Assembly: GCF_002775205.1 (NCBI RefSeq)
Contig: NC_036443.1
Coordinates: 31,402,217-31,466,216 of the forward strand
Source: Xiphophorus maculatus
Taxonomy: Eukaryota > Chordata > Actinopteri > Cyprinodontiformes > Poeciliidae
DNA length: 64,000 nt
Direction: 5' to 3'
In this document: positions 56,301 through 64,000 of the stretch, piece by piece
Layout of the letters: each line of letters opens with the position of its first letter
Numbering within the stretch: position 1 is the stretch's first letter
Translations under genes and position numbers: made by a program
Notes under the pieces: model-generated
Database searches by the model: none
What the model was told of the DNA's origin: nothing
What the model saw: the letters and a program-made list of their open reading frames with translations, nothing else

Positions 56301-56758
56301 AGTTTGTTGTTTTTAGCCTAGCCTGATGTCATTAGCCTAGTTTGTTGTTTTTAGCCTAGCCTGATGTCATTAGCCTAGCTTGATATTTTTAGCCTAGCCT
56401 GATGTCATTAGCCTAGCTTGATGTTTTTAGCCTAGCCTGATGGTTTCATTCTGGGAGAGGAAGCTGGAGGAACCAAAGAAAATCAACACCAGCAGAAAGG
56501 AGCTGGGATTCAAACCTCTGACCCTGATGCTGCAGCAGTTGCTCCATGCAGCTCCGATCCGACACCAGAACCAGAACATACAGACCAGAACCAGAACCAG
56601 AGGAGACGGAAATCTGCTGTGACCCGCAGGCTCCGGTTCTGGACCAACACCTGTCCTGCTCACCTGACAGCCGCCATCTGCTCCTCTGAGAAGTGACGAG
56701 CCGCCGCGTCGCTCAGCGCGCACAGCAGCAGCAGCGCCGTGCAGACGGGAGCGCGCAT
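44317..56758 (-). CDS. edem2: ER degradation-enhancing alpha-mannosidase-like protein 2, 11 coding exons
   Basis: Minus-strand exons: 56758-56664, 55759-55649, 54964-54925, 54794-54689, 54621-54496, 54183-53972, 53900-53759, 45881-45757, 45689-45545, 44993-44872, 44787-44317. All junction phases agree, giving about 564 residues (human 578 from memory). A signal peptide ([20 protein letters not shown]) precedes the GH47 domain, with landmarks [70 protein letters not shown] and [14 protein letters not shown]2 trims mannose from Man9 glycans in the ER as the first step of glycoprotein degradation. The protein ends LGQVFSDNT, like other EDEM2s. Exon 11 is GC-rich and more variable. Intron 7 carries a 7.3-kb BEL element exactly at its donor; intron 9 begins with a tandem repeat of its donor. 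The coding frame is intact, so this is not a pseudogene by sequence. Confidence 0.93.
45151..45178. repeat. 28-bp near-perfect palindrome in edem2 intron 9
   Basis: Inverted repeat centred on AGATCT (CATCATAGC...GCTATGATG), broken by a single mismatched pair. No loop. GCGTAGATCTAT follows directly. No known function. Confidence 0.7.
45484..45558. repeat. 20-bp tandem repeat copying the edem2 exon 9 splice donor
   Basis: Unit TCTCACCTGGTCTCAGTGGG repeated about 3.5 times. On the minus strand each unit reads CCCACTGAGACCAG|GTGAGA, which is the end of exon 9 plus its donor. Intact donors therefore lie at 45545/45544 (authentic), 45525/45524 and 45505/45504. Confidence 0.9.
46428..46899 (+). repeat. 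5' LTR of the BEL/Pao element
   Basis: Begins TGTGGAGGCCAAG and ends GTGGCAACACA. AATAAA at 46796-46801 is a likely poly(A) signal. The 228 bases up to the gag start contain the leader; I could not identify the primer-binding site with confidence. Confidence 0.95.
47128..53154 (+). CDS. Gag-Pol polyprotein of BEL/Pao retrotransposon, 2,008 residues
   Basis: One open frame, no frameshift between gag and pol. Approximate order: coiled-coil and Ala/Ser-rich gag part (1-330), gag-like capsid region of the DUF1759 type (330-500), CCHC-type zinc knuckles from about 570 ([28 protein letters not shown]), aspartic protease with DPGS at about 710-713, reverse transcriptase with MADVEAMF (Asp about 1048) and YVDD (about 1127-1130), RNase H with [10 protein letters not shown] (Asp about 1309), integrase zinc finger (His about 1652, CIVCRR), integrase core with Asp about 1718, Asp about 1780 and Glu about 1830, and a C-terminal DUF5641-like domain. 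All catalytic residues I would expect are present. Its codon use is plainer and more AT-rich than the host genes around it. Confidence 0.95.
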   Translation: MNVEEKEDTVAKMEARAVKVTPKAMEEMLQRAIGLRRAKLAKLTGTVNQVRRLIETEDDISLPEASRLMKDFNRLFGEFCGLNTNVKELLQQMSEEELKLDQENWFVPKADSFKAFAETALAWIDEKAKCTAEAEKCNDEINPFDSISNASSSKRSHKSSSEHGSCASLSASSTRMKAELERAKLLIQASSLKQRRLLEEREAKLKAEKEELDIQTALAANEAKIKILSEYEGCASKASSRASKTCNSASKPNGMNSYVTSHRAEDWFVQHQPNSPFPTQESQVRNNNVQNMHQTPAVISQPSQTSSALQDVVEVLTKQQKLAALPPQNISVFKGDPLEYRLFIRAFEHGVEDKTESDKDRLYYMEQYTSGQPRELIRSCLHMEPTHGYNEAKRLLEEHFGNSYKISVAYINKALGWPTIKSDDGEALHAFGLYLTGCRNAMADVEYMEELDNTANMRAIIAKLPYKMRERWRMHACGILDKERRRVKFADLVDFVNKQAKEVLHPLFGDIKDSTLKLQVKEQVDERLQRRSGIKKVFTTAATVTTSQDAPIKVKKKVSGNQTCAFSKPCLFCHGEEHTMEQCKKMRKSLHKEKIDFLRTKGLCFSCLKRGHMSTLCKEKASCEVCAQYHPTVLHMKKRSSGVNEAGPEVGTSEGEEQPTESVVNGFVGIDAPTNRETRTEKPEHTLAIVPVKVKPKRGQKVTYTYAFLDPGSTACFCTEELMHELNLSGRKTNILLKTMGEENVVSSHMVSGLEISSLDSNDYFELPEIYSHSNIPASANNIPSQDYVNKWPYLQQVSIPKIEAKVGLLIGANAPKAIEPWQVIASENGGPYAVRTRLGWTISEPLQGHISKSPTQGLIQVSANRISVSTLDELWSQQFKSDFPECERNEKQEMSREDLQFLEITTQSATIVNGHYSIALPLRNKHIKMPNNRKLAEQRALNLRRKLEKNSAFHTEYSGFMSNIIDKGYAVKVLEEDLDRDDGKVWYLPHHGVYHPKKHKLRVVFDCGASYKGTALNNQLLQGPNLTSTLLGVIIRFRQEKVAIMADVEAMFHQVRVPDDDSDLLRFLWWESGDITQKMVEYKMVVHIFGATSSPSCANFAFRKCAEDNQDQANNQAVDTVLHNFYVDDCLKSVSSEDEAIQLYHTLRAVCHKGGFRLTKWISNSRAVLSAIPEEERTTEVKDLDLDQDMLPIERALGVHWCIQSDSFRFQIIMPDKTLTRRNILSIVSSVYDPLGILSPVMLQAKKILQELCRRKIGWDVVIPEDLVHKWLEWKTQLHQLENISVPRCFKPVGFGQSVYNQLQHFADASEEGYGTVSYLLQKNSSNEVHCAFMLGKARVAPLKPVTVPRMELTAATMATRMDNVLTSELQLPLQPSVFWSDSTTVLKYISNQTSRFRTFVANRVDAILKCSNPQQWRYINTSLNPADCASRGLKAESFIHHHVWLQGPDFLVKHMDEWPKSMHTSGELTTDDPEVKSTLICAHTVKECKDVVQEFLQYFSSWFRLKRAVAWMLKVKSVLLQLCRKRKELNAIKSPSEVEKEMRGFKESQFQANIKKLTMENLAEAEEAIVCYCQAKAFSEEITALSKGHGVKRSSSLFKLNPVLEQGILRVGGRLRKAALSEESRCPAILSKDLHVTKLILREIHENLAHCGRNHVISKLRTKFWVPGANTAVRQILSKCIVCRRAHGAAGKQQMADLPQDRVLPDDPPFTNSGVDYFGPFEVKRGRSVVKSYGVIFTCLTTRAIHLEMAASLDTDSFIYALRRFIARRGQVKILRSDNGRNFIGAERELKRAINEWNMTKIEDHLQQHGVQWMFNPPTGSHHGGVWERLIKSVKKILNVTLRLQTLDEEGLHTLVCEAEAIINSRPITKVSSDPNDLEVLTPNHLLLLKTKPSLPPGLFDKQDLYARKRWKQVQYMSEIFWKRWTREYLPLLQERQKWTRPSRNFAVGDIVLVVDDTAPRNSWVTGKVIQTISDKTGLVRQVKIKTKTSTMDRPITKICLLQESG
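53274..53285 (+). other. Probable polypurine tract of the BEL element
   Basis: TAGGGGCCGGAA lies directly before the 3' LTR, the place where plus-strand priming occurs. It is interrupted by CC, so the assignment is moderate. Confidence 0.5.
53286..53757 (+). repeat. 3' LTR of the BEL/Pao element
   Basis: Same length and, by eye, the same sequence as the 5' LTR. Its last base (A at 53757) supplies the T of the edem2 exon 7 donor GT on the minus strand. Confidence 0.95.
55052..55510. mobile_element. Foldback MITE, copy 2, in edem2 intron 2
   Basis: Left end AAGCTGCAGAAG, then GACAATCTGTGAAAA; right half with CGCTAAGACTCGCCTCCTGG and TTCACAGATTATCTG in inverted order. The right terminus lacks the GCAGCTT end seen in copy 1, so its boundary is approximate. 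Confidence 0.6.
55810..55919. repeat. Perfect hairpin followed by three 31-bp tandem repeats (edem2 intron 1)
   Basis: Arms 55810-55826 (AGATCTACACCCTGCAG) and 55830-55846 are perfect complements with a 3-base loop. The right arm is the start of a 31-bp unit repeated exactly three times (55827-55857, 55858-55888, 55889-55919). Confidence 0.9.
56139..56440. repeat. 19-bp minisatellite with 38-bp higher-order unit (edem2 intron 1)
   Basis: About 16 units alternating TTAGCCTAGCCTGATGTCA and TTAGCCTAGCTTGATGTTT, with a TTTGTTGTTT variant in several B units. Direct, head to tail, no spacers. Confidence 0.92.
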
Positions 56759-57590
56759 GGACGCGGACAGACAGGTGGACACGGAGACAGAAAGTCCAAC
56801 AACCACCAGAAGATCAGGACAACTGCTGCTGTCAGGAAGCAGGAAGTGGCGCCTGCGCATGCGTCATCTTTGTGCGCTGACGTTTATTGAATTGTTCCCG
56901 CACGTCAACAAGCCGCCATATTGTGAAGGGCAACAAAGCCTTAAATGGACAGTTTATGTTCAAATCGAGGTTCTGCTCAGGGATTATGAGCAGTAAGTGT
57001 CTTACCTGAAGCAGAGGCCGCCTTCACGCTGATCAGAGATCAGCTGAACAGTTCAGACAAAACAAAACATTTAGATCAACGATCTAAAACCGGTCGGCTC
57101 ATTTTTTATTTTATTTTCTCTTCAGGAAATCATTCAATATTCAAAAAACATTTTTCTATGTGTACAAATCAAGATTTCTGACAACTAAACTTTATCAGTG
57201 TCTCATTTCACAATTTTAATATTTACAGCAATTAACAGTAACATTTTAGTGAGAGAAAAAAAATCACTTTTAAATCATATTTTACCATATATTTATAGAT
57301 GAGAGTTCCAAACTAAATATGTTTCATAATTGTAAATCGATGCCAGGTTCCAGTCAGAATGAAACTGACGGATGAGTCAGAAGCAGATGAAACTGGTTTC
57401 CATCAGGAGGATCTTCATCCCAGATCAAACCTGATTCTCTGGAACAGAATCTCATGTCGCTCCTGCTACATTTATACAGATTAGTAACATTCACAAACCA
57501 GCATCTTAATTTCTAAGTAGCTGCTTCCTGTGGCGTATAAACTTTATGAAACGGACTTCTGAAGACGTTTCATCTGCAGGAGCGGATCGT
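56759..57590. other. Spacer between edem2 start and lectin gene end
   Basis: Presumed edem2 5' UTR and promoter (GC-rich with GCGCATGCG near 56855) followed by AT-rich sequence. No further gene is seen. Confidence 0.5.
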
Positions 57591-60500
57591 CTAAAGCTCA
57601 TCGTTCTTCTTCCTCAGGAAGATTTTTCCATCTTTCTGCTTCCTCCAGCTCAGTCTGACGTCTCCACTCACTTCCTGCTCCCTCAGCTTCTGCTTCATCT
57701 GAAACAAAAACAAACCCGGTTTTCACACCGCCGCCATGTGGTCGTTTCAGGTATTGCGCCACTGTCCACCCAGGAGTCGATTTATCGGCAATAAAGACAG
57801 AAAACTGATCGAGCTGCAAAGAAAACAATGAACTAAAGCTGAACAAAGAGCAGGAAGTGAACAATGAAACAGGATCTACCAAAATAAAACAGGAAGTCAA
57901 GATAAAAGACATGATTTACCTTCGTCAGCAGGTCTTCCAGCAGGTCCGGGTCGTTCAGATCCACAGAGGAACTTCTCACCACCTTCAGCTTCACTTGCTT
58001 TAAAGATGGATCTTCATACAAAAAAAAAAAAAAAAAAGATGTTCAAATTAATTTTGAACACGTGAAAGCATTGTTCCTTGGAAAAGTTTATCGTATCTGA
58101 AGACGAAAGCCTCTTCTGTCTGAAAACAACATGGCTGCAGGTCATAAATCTGGATCAGAGCAAAGAATCAAACCTCAAACGGATCAGAGCAAAGACACGA
58201 CATCCAGAGAAACTAAATGGCACAAACACCAGCATGATGCACAGCGGAGGAGGGATGCTTTTCTCACAGAACCCAAACAGAACCAAAACAGTCCAAAACA
58301 GACCCAACCAAACAAAACAGAACCATTCCGTACCTGTAGAACAAACTGATGGTTTCTTTTCTGTGCAGCAAAAGTTTTGCCATCTTCCAGAATCTTTCAT
58401 GTTCGCCGCGGCGCAGTTCTGTCTGGTCTTACTGGGTTCTCCAGACATCCAGAAGCTAAAAGCCGAGCCGGTTCCATCCGACCACTTCCAGGACTCTCTG
58501 GACAGGCCGATCCAGGCCCGTTGTCCGGTCGGCACCAGGACCTGCAGCCGCCGGTTCTCTGCCATGTTCCTGACGCTGGCCAGGTCGGTGTGGCGCCCCC
58601 TGCAGTACCGCTGAGCCTCCATCCAGGTCATGTTGACGTTGACGTGAACAAACGTCACCTTTGTCCCTTAAACACAAATAAAACCTTCAAAAATCAAAAA
58701 TCACAAAATTGAGCGTCAACATTAAACTATTTATTGAATTCAGCAAACGTGGAAAATTGCAACATCCCATCATTTTGTAGCAAATAAAATGCTGACCTTT
58801 GACATCCAAGCAGACGGAACTTCGAGTTCGATTACAAAATTCGTCATTCCAACGTCCGTCTCCACGCATCTCAACGCAGTTCTCTCTTCCATAGTTATTG
58901 TTTGGTTCTCTGGACGCCCAGTTCCTGAACTTCTTCTTGTCTTGTCGGTAGAAGTCAGATGCGGACATGGACCAGCGCCAGCTGTTCACATCATCGTACA
59001 AACCGATCCAGGGAGTCTGGAGAGGAGAGCACTTCCTGAACTCACCTGGGTCACCTGGGTCACGACTCACACCCTGAACGCCTCAGACTTATGATTCACT
59101 CTTAGAAAGAACTGGTTCACTGTTCAGTTCACTAAAGTCACAACTGAATTCATTTATGGTCAAAGTAACGATTCCAACAGAACCGGGTTCTTTGGTCTCC
59201 GTTAAAGTTTAATGTTTTCACCTCAATCACTTAGTAAAACTCATCAGCAAAAGAAATAAAAATCTCTGGTAGAGCGGGACATTTAGTCAGAACTCTGCAG
59301 TAAAACCAGGAAGTATTTCTCCTGGTTTTAGTTTCTCACATCAACTCTCAGACACGAAGACTTCTGATGATGAAGAGCTAATCAACCTGAGAGGCTGATG
59401 GGAGCAAAACGGAGGAACTGGACCCTCAACGGTCCAAGCCGACAGCTGAAATCAGGCCTGGGATGAAGTGAGGGGGCAGAGACCACAGGTCCAACCTTCA
59501 TCCAACCGACCATACAGCAGGTACCAGACCAGACTAGACTAATTCAGTCCAGACCAAACCAGTCCAGACCAAACTCTGTAATTATTAGAGTCCCCTCCTG
59601 TTTGTCTTCTTCTGGTGGGACCTGATCTCCTCACCGTCCATCCTAACCAGAAGCCTGATTCATCTGGTTCCTCTTGGTGTGGAGAAGCAGCGTCTCTACT
59701 GAGTCCGTCCCAGACGACCTGCGACCAGAACGTACCTGATGATATAAATGAAGTTCATTGATTGATTGATTGATTGACTGAACCTAGACACCCTGCAGGG
59801 AAACTCATTCCAGCCGCTTGTATCTGCGATCTCGTTCTTTCGGTCATGACCCAAAGCTCATGACCATAGATGAGGGTGGGAACGTAGATCGACCGGTAAA
59901 TCGAGAGCTTCGCTTTTTCACTGGGCTCTCTCTCCACCAGGACGGAGCGGTACAGCGCCCGCCGCACTGCAGACGCTGCGCCGATCCGTCTGTGGATCTC
60001 CCGCTCCGTTTTCCCTCATTCATGAACCCAGAGATTCCTCTCGGGGCAGGATGTCCCCCCGACCCGGAGAAGGCCCTCTACCCTTTGGAGGCCCTGATCC
60101 TCATCCCGACTGCGAACCGCTCCGGTATCGCTGTAGATCACGACCCGATGAGGTCAGTAGGACGACATCATCCGCAAAAAGAGACCCTGAGGTCACCAGA
60201 ACGGATCGGCTGGTCCGCAGACTGTTCAACGCTACGAACAGAATCTGTGACAATGGGCAACCATGGCAGAGTGCAACTCTGAGCAACCGGTCCAACTCTG
60301 AGCAACCGGTCCAACTCTGAGCAACCGGTCCAACTCTGAGCAACCGGTCCAACTCAGAGCAACCGGTCCAACTCTGGTCAACCGGTCCAACTCAGAGCAA
60401 CCGGTCCAACTCAGAGCAACCGGTCCAACTCTGGTCAACCGGTCCAACTCTGGTCAACCGGTCCAACTCAGAGCAACCGGTCCAACTCTGGTCAACCGGT

Positions 60501-61154
60501 CCAACTCTGGTCAACCGGTCCAACTCAGAGCAACCGGTCCAACTCATAGCAACCGGTCCAACTCAGATCAACCGGTCCAACTCAGATCAACCGGTCCAAC
60601 TCTGGTCAACCGTTATTCTAGAGTCTTACATTTGTTTATTTCTTGTTTCTTTTTTCCTATGCCTCTTTTCTTTCTGAAGGTGTCACCAATGGTTCTGGAG
60701 ACCGGTTTGATGGATCCATGGCCACCGCTCACCACAGAGATCAGGAACTTACAGAGTGCTCTCCCAGTTCTCCCAGTTCTCCCAGTTCCAGCTGCTCGTT
60801 CAGCGCCTTCACGTCCGCCGCGCTCTGGATCGATGCCAGGTCTGAAAACTTTTCTCTGCAGAAACTCTGAGCTGCAGTCCAATCCTTCGGCTCGGAAACT
60901 AAATAATATTTCCGTCCAGGAACAGAACTGAGCACTGCACCGACAAACATGAAGATTATTATTAATATTAGCTTTAATTTAACAGTTTAATGGCTGCAGC
61001 TGAAATTGATGAGCTGTTAGCATCAGAAAACATCAATAACAGATTAAAACCAGACTGCAGCACCGCTAAACGTTTCTAAAACAACGTTATGATCAGAAAC
61101 ATGATCACAGAAATAACCTGCAGCAGCGACGATGAAGAGCAGAACGGCTTCCAT
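57591..61154 (-). CDS. Secreted protein with two C-type lectin domains, 6 exons
   Basis: Minus-strand exons: 61154-61118, 60934-60753, 59016-58797, 58666-58334, 58011-57920, 57698-57591; phases (1, 0, 1, 1, 0) give about 323 residues. A short signal peptide (MEAVLLFIVAAAG) is followed by a first lectin domain split over exons 2-3 (YYLVSEPKDW, WIGLYDDV, REPNNN, WNDEFC), a second wholly in exon 4 (WMEAQRYCR, AWIGLSRESW, GEPSKTRQNC, WQNFCC), and a charged tail (KQVKLKVVRSSS... SWRKQKDGKIFL). The first domain keeps the EPN and WND residues of mannose-type calcium binding; the second has EPS and WQN and probably does not bind sugar by that route. Tail and domain order are those of a fish-expanded lectin group related to macrophage mannose receptor repeats. 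The exon 5 acceptor is preceded by a pure T tract in the transcript sense (A tract at 58019-58037). An inserted LINE fragment and minisatellite lie in intron 2. Confidence 0.82.
59755..60262 (-). pseudogene. Degraded LINE reverse transcriptase fragment
   Basis: On the minus strand: GCPLSQILF, then a LFADDVVLLTSSGRDL box (the FADD catalytic motif of reverse transcriptase), and further on KAKLSIYRSIYVPTLIYGHE and WVMTERTRSQIQAA. These blocks are typical of a common fish non-LTR element ORF2. Frame breaks and a missing stretch separate them. The tail side ends in TGATTGATTGAT at about 59757-59775. Lies in intron 2 of the lectin gene, same strand. Confidence 0.75.
60270..60612. repeat. 19-bp minisatellite, about 18 copies
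   Basis: Unit CAACTCTGAGCAACCGGTC with point variants at three positions (CAGAG, TGGTC, CATAG, CAGAT). Direct and contiguous, starting inside the LINE fragment sequence at about 60270. Not a CRISPR: no spacers. Confidence 0.95.
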
Positions 61155-63054
61155 CTTCCTCCTTCAGTCTGAGGCAGATTAACAGCCAACAGGCCTGATA
61201 AGGTCCTGACCTTCATGCAAAGCTGCCATTTCATTTGAATTCATGGCAAACATTAACTACAGCCGCTGCAGAGCCGTCGGTTCGATTCCCATCTGCTTTG
61301 CTGCCAAACTGCTCATCAACGCCGCCAACAACAAAACCTGAAGAAACCTCAGATTTCACTTTACAGAAGATTTAAACTTTAATCTGGCCACAAAGTTAAA
61401 GCTCCTTGGGCCGGGGAGGCAACGCCTCAACAGAGGAAGTGACATCACATCTGGCTCATCCTGCGGAGCACAGAGGAAGTGACATCATGTCTGCGGAGCA
61501 TCTTCACTGTTTTCTGTTTTCAAACTGCAGATCCTTTAAATTCAGAGTTTCTCCTGGTTTTGCAGCCGTTACATCTGCATGATGGCAGCTTTATGAAAAT
61601 GTAAAACAAATATTGGTTTATATGGTTTGTGCAGTTCGATAAGAACAGGGAACACAAACAGAACTTTCCTGTTTGGGTTTTATTGGAGTTCTGATCATTT
61701 TGTATTTATGTTAATGAGTCATTCTGACCATTTACTTCGTTACGTTCTGTCTGGTTCTGCAGTTTATTTTTGTTTTCTTTGATGATGTCCTGTTTTTTTC
61801 AGCTCCTGTTTTAATGCAGCAGCTGTTCCTCATGTAATCTGATTACTCTGATGCCTCGGTAATCAAACCCGTTTGGTTTTTCACAGAAAAGCTTCTCAGT
61901 TTCTCGTTTCCTGCTTCAGTTTGTTCATGTAAAATATTTAATACTTTAAATCCAAACCTTCCTGGACTTTGAACTCTAATAAAGACTCACTAACATAAAG
62001 ACAAACTCACTGGTCCGACTGGTTAGCTGGTTCCTCTGAAAAGATTTTCTGTTTACATCAATTTGTTACTATAAAAAGTCAGAAGCACAAATCGAAACCA
62101 AGCCGTTCGTTTCTCACTGAGTCGTTTGCATAAATGTGAGACAGAAACTTCCTCTGAAGTTTGTAGGATCTGAATAAACTTTAATGGGAAACACTTTGAA
62201 TATCAGTCATGCAAATGTTTTCATGTTCGGAGATTTAAAACAAGCTTCATGAGAATCACCAGCATTAATCATCCAGTTTGTTTTAGTTTATACAAAATGT
62301 TTCCAATCCCTTCAGCTTTCTGACGGGTTATTTTAGTTTTTCAAACCTGGAGTTGGAACAGAAAATTGTCTGAATTAGTTTGTTTTTAATGTTTTATGTT
62401 GCAGCGTCGCTGCAGAGGATTCATCAGTAAAATAATGGCATCAAAACTGCGACTAACACGTTTTGACATGAAGCGTTTCCATAGAAACGCTTCATGATTA
62501 GTTATTCAAATATAAAACTGAAATAGTTAAGAAATGTTATTTACAGTTTTACTGGATAAAACCACAAAGTTCAGAATAGAAAAACAGAAAACATCACAGA
62601 CAAAAGAGAATAAAATGAAAATACAAATGAGTTAAAAACCAGCTGGAATCATAAAAACATTTGATCTGAAAGAAGGAAAAGAGACTTTAAAGGTTCAGAA
62701 GGAAAACCAGAGATTCAACAGAAAACTGCAAAAATAAAAACTGAAATGATTTCAGAATCAGCTGAGGTTTACTGGAAACCTTTTAAAAACATTTCAACAA
62801 TTTTTATCAGAGCAAATACAAATATTCACCTGGAGAGGTCAAAGGTCACTCCAATAGGTGAGCTGGTTATCAAAGATAAATGATCAGAGGACAGTATTAA
62901 TCCTGAATTTATCCTTTTAGCTGCATGTTATGGCTGTTGTGTCTAAATATCTGTTGCATGGCAACACATTACTTTGCATACAGTTGTTGACGTTTAAAAC
63001 TAATTTTATCTGGTAAAAATAAAATCAGCTGCAGACGAACTGGAGGAGCAGAAG
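61155..63054. other. Shared upstream region of two divergent lectin genes
   Basis: 1.9 kb between two opposite first exons, AT-rich, no frames of interest. A possible bidirectional control region. The segment GTCGGTTCGATTCCCATC near 61278 resembles a pol III B box. Confidence 0.5.
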
Positions 63055-63463
63055 ATGGAGAAAGTCATGATGATCCTGGCTGCTTTTGGTGAGGGATGAT
63101 TATTATATTTAATATTATTATTATGTTTAATATTATTATTATGTTTAATATTATACTGATTATTATATTTAATATTATTATTATATTTAATATTATTATT
63201 ATGTTTAATATTTTACTGATTATTATTTCCAGGTCTTAATATTTTACTGTATTTGAACAGATTGTTCTGAATTATCCCCTGCAGTTCTGACTTCGACCTC
63301 CAGGCCTCCTGAGCATAAATATGTTTATGTGGATGAGCTGAAGAACTGGACTGAAGCTCAGCGTTTCTGCAGACAGACGTACACAGACCTGGCAACCCTG
63401 GACAGCCAGCAGGATGTGGAGGCTCTGAATGACATGGCAACGTCTGTGAGGAAAACCTCTGAG
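63055..63463 (+). CDS. C-type lectin, first two exons (gene runs on or is broken)
   Basis: Exons 63055-63088 (signal peptide MEKVMMILAAFG) and 63285-63463 (YVYVDELKNWTEAQRFCRQT, then YTDLATLDSQQDVEAL). Intron phases 1 then 0 are the same as in the two-domain lectin gene on the other strand, so the two are paralogues. No later exon (WIGL, WND) is seen in the last 500 bases, which are repeats; it may lie beyond the window. Exon 2 ends at GAG|GTACTT. Confidence 0.75.
63090..63235. repeat. TTTAATATTATTATTAT array in intron 1 of the second lectin gene
   Basis: About six imperfect units of ATTATATTTAATATTATT / ATTATGTTTAATATT. Confidence 0.9.
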
Positions 63464-63763
63464 GTACTTCAGGTTTCTGTTCCCTCTGGTTCAAACCAAC
63501 CAGCATAGGCATAAATCCTGGGGGGTTCGGGGGGTCCGGACCCCCCCAATCTTGGAAAAGTCTAGAATTGTCCCCCCCCCAAAAAAAATCACTGAAGAAA
63601 CGTTTGCATTTAAATAATATCAATATGAAAAGGCAAAAGAAACAAAAAACAATAAATCTGACATTTATCTCAGAAAGAAAATAATAAATTTTCAGGTCCC
63701 TCCTCCATTATTAGAACAATGGTTCAGTCCAAAGTGTAGGAGGAGCAACAGCAGCGCTGCACG

Positions 63764-63926
63764 TTAGAGCTGCTAGCTGCTAGCTGTTAGCTGCTAGCTG
63801 CTAGCTGTTAGCTGTTAGCTGCTAGCTGTTAGCTGTTAGCTGCTAGCTGCTAGCTGTTAGCTGTTAGCTGCTAGCTGTTAGCTGTTAGCTGCTAGCTGCT
63901 AGCTGTTAGCTGCTAGCTGTTGCTCT
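63764..63926. repeat. 7-bp minisatellite GCTAGCT/GTTAGCT
   Basis: About 22 units of two 7-base variants differing at one base, in a mixed order. Confidence 0.95.
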
Positions 63927-63959
63927 ACAGCACTGACATAAATGTCATTGACACTGACA

Positions 63960-64000
63960 TAAATAGAATAGAAGTCCTTTATTCAAAGCAGTAAGTAAAA
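63960..64000 (-). mobile_element. Start of a retroposon tail cut by the window edge
   Basis: AATAGAATAGAAGTCCTTTATT resembles the segment at 4086 and the 3' ends of fish non-LTR elements in reverse orientation. Only 40 bases are visible. Confidence 0.25.

Noticed and set aside
44317-56758. edem2 as a pseudogene broken by the retrotransposon
   Set aside because: The element lies wholly in intron 7 with a usable GT kept, and all eleven exons join in frame.
60232-60447. Minus-strand frame with repeated WTGCSELDRL, and the array as a possible CRISPR
   Set aside because: The 19-bp unit is contiguous with no spacers, in a vertebrate genome; the frame is repeat translation.

Overview
The window is vertebrate nuclear DNA, most likely from a percomorph teleost (killifish or livebearer type). 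Evidence: GT-AG multi-exon genes whose products match vertebrate families, very long CA/GT microsatellites, scattered fish-type hAT, MITE and LINE remnants, and an intact BEL/Pao retrotransposon. SNX21 and EDEM2 both lie on human chromosome 20, which fits a vertebrate synteny block. The species itself is a guess.

Layout: 11-2255 (+) snx21, five coding exons, with a perfect 18-bp hairpin and an AATAAA just after the stop. 2.3-11.4 kb has no gene I can support. 11424-20370 (-) is a six-exon gene for a predicted 661-residue protein. Its C-terminus resembles the tail of the PDZRN3/PDZRN4/PDZD4 (LNX3-5) family, it has an acylation-type MGC start, and it has no visible PDZ or RING domain. 23170-31827 (-) is a pi16-like CAP-domain gene with a GPI-type tail and a first intron full of repeats. 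32-44 kb is intergenic and transposon-rich: a hAT remnant with a perfect 8-bp duplication, a second hAT-like element with a foldback MITE nested inside it, and a LINE tail. 44317-56758 (-) is edem2, eleven coding exons. 57591-61154 (-) is a secreted protein with two C-type lectin domains, and 63055 onward (+) is the first part of a divergent second C-type lectin.

The most striking feature is a 7,330-bp BEL/Pao retrotransposon at 46428-53757. It carries a 2,008-residue open gag-pol frame, its two 472-bp LTRs look identical by eye, and it has a 5-bp target duplication. It sits in edem2 intron 7 exactly on the splice donor. The second base of the donor GT now comes from the LTR, and the target duplication leaves a copy of the original donor 7.3 kb further along the intron. 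Edem2 intron 9 starts with a 20-bp tandem repeat that copies its own splice donor.

Roles: SNX21 is an endosomal phosphoinositide-binding sorting nexin. EDEM2 is an ER mannosidase that starts glycoprotein ER-associated degradation. PI16 is a GPI-anchored CAP protein. The lectins are probably secreted innate-immune or plasma proteins. The genes do not form a pathway; their closeness is ordinary synteny. All exon models come from splice-site, phase and family matching by eye and have not been tested against transcripts.
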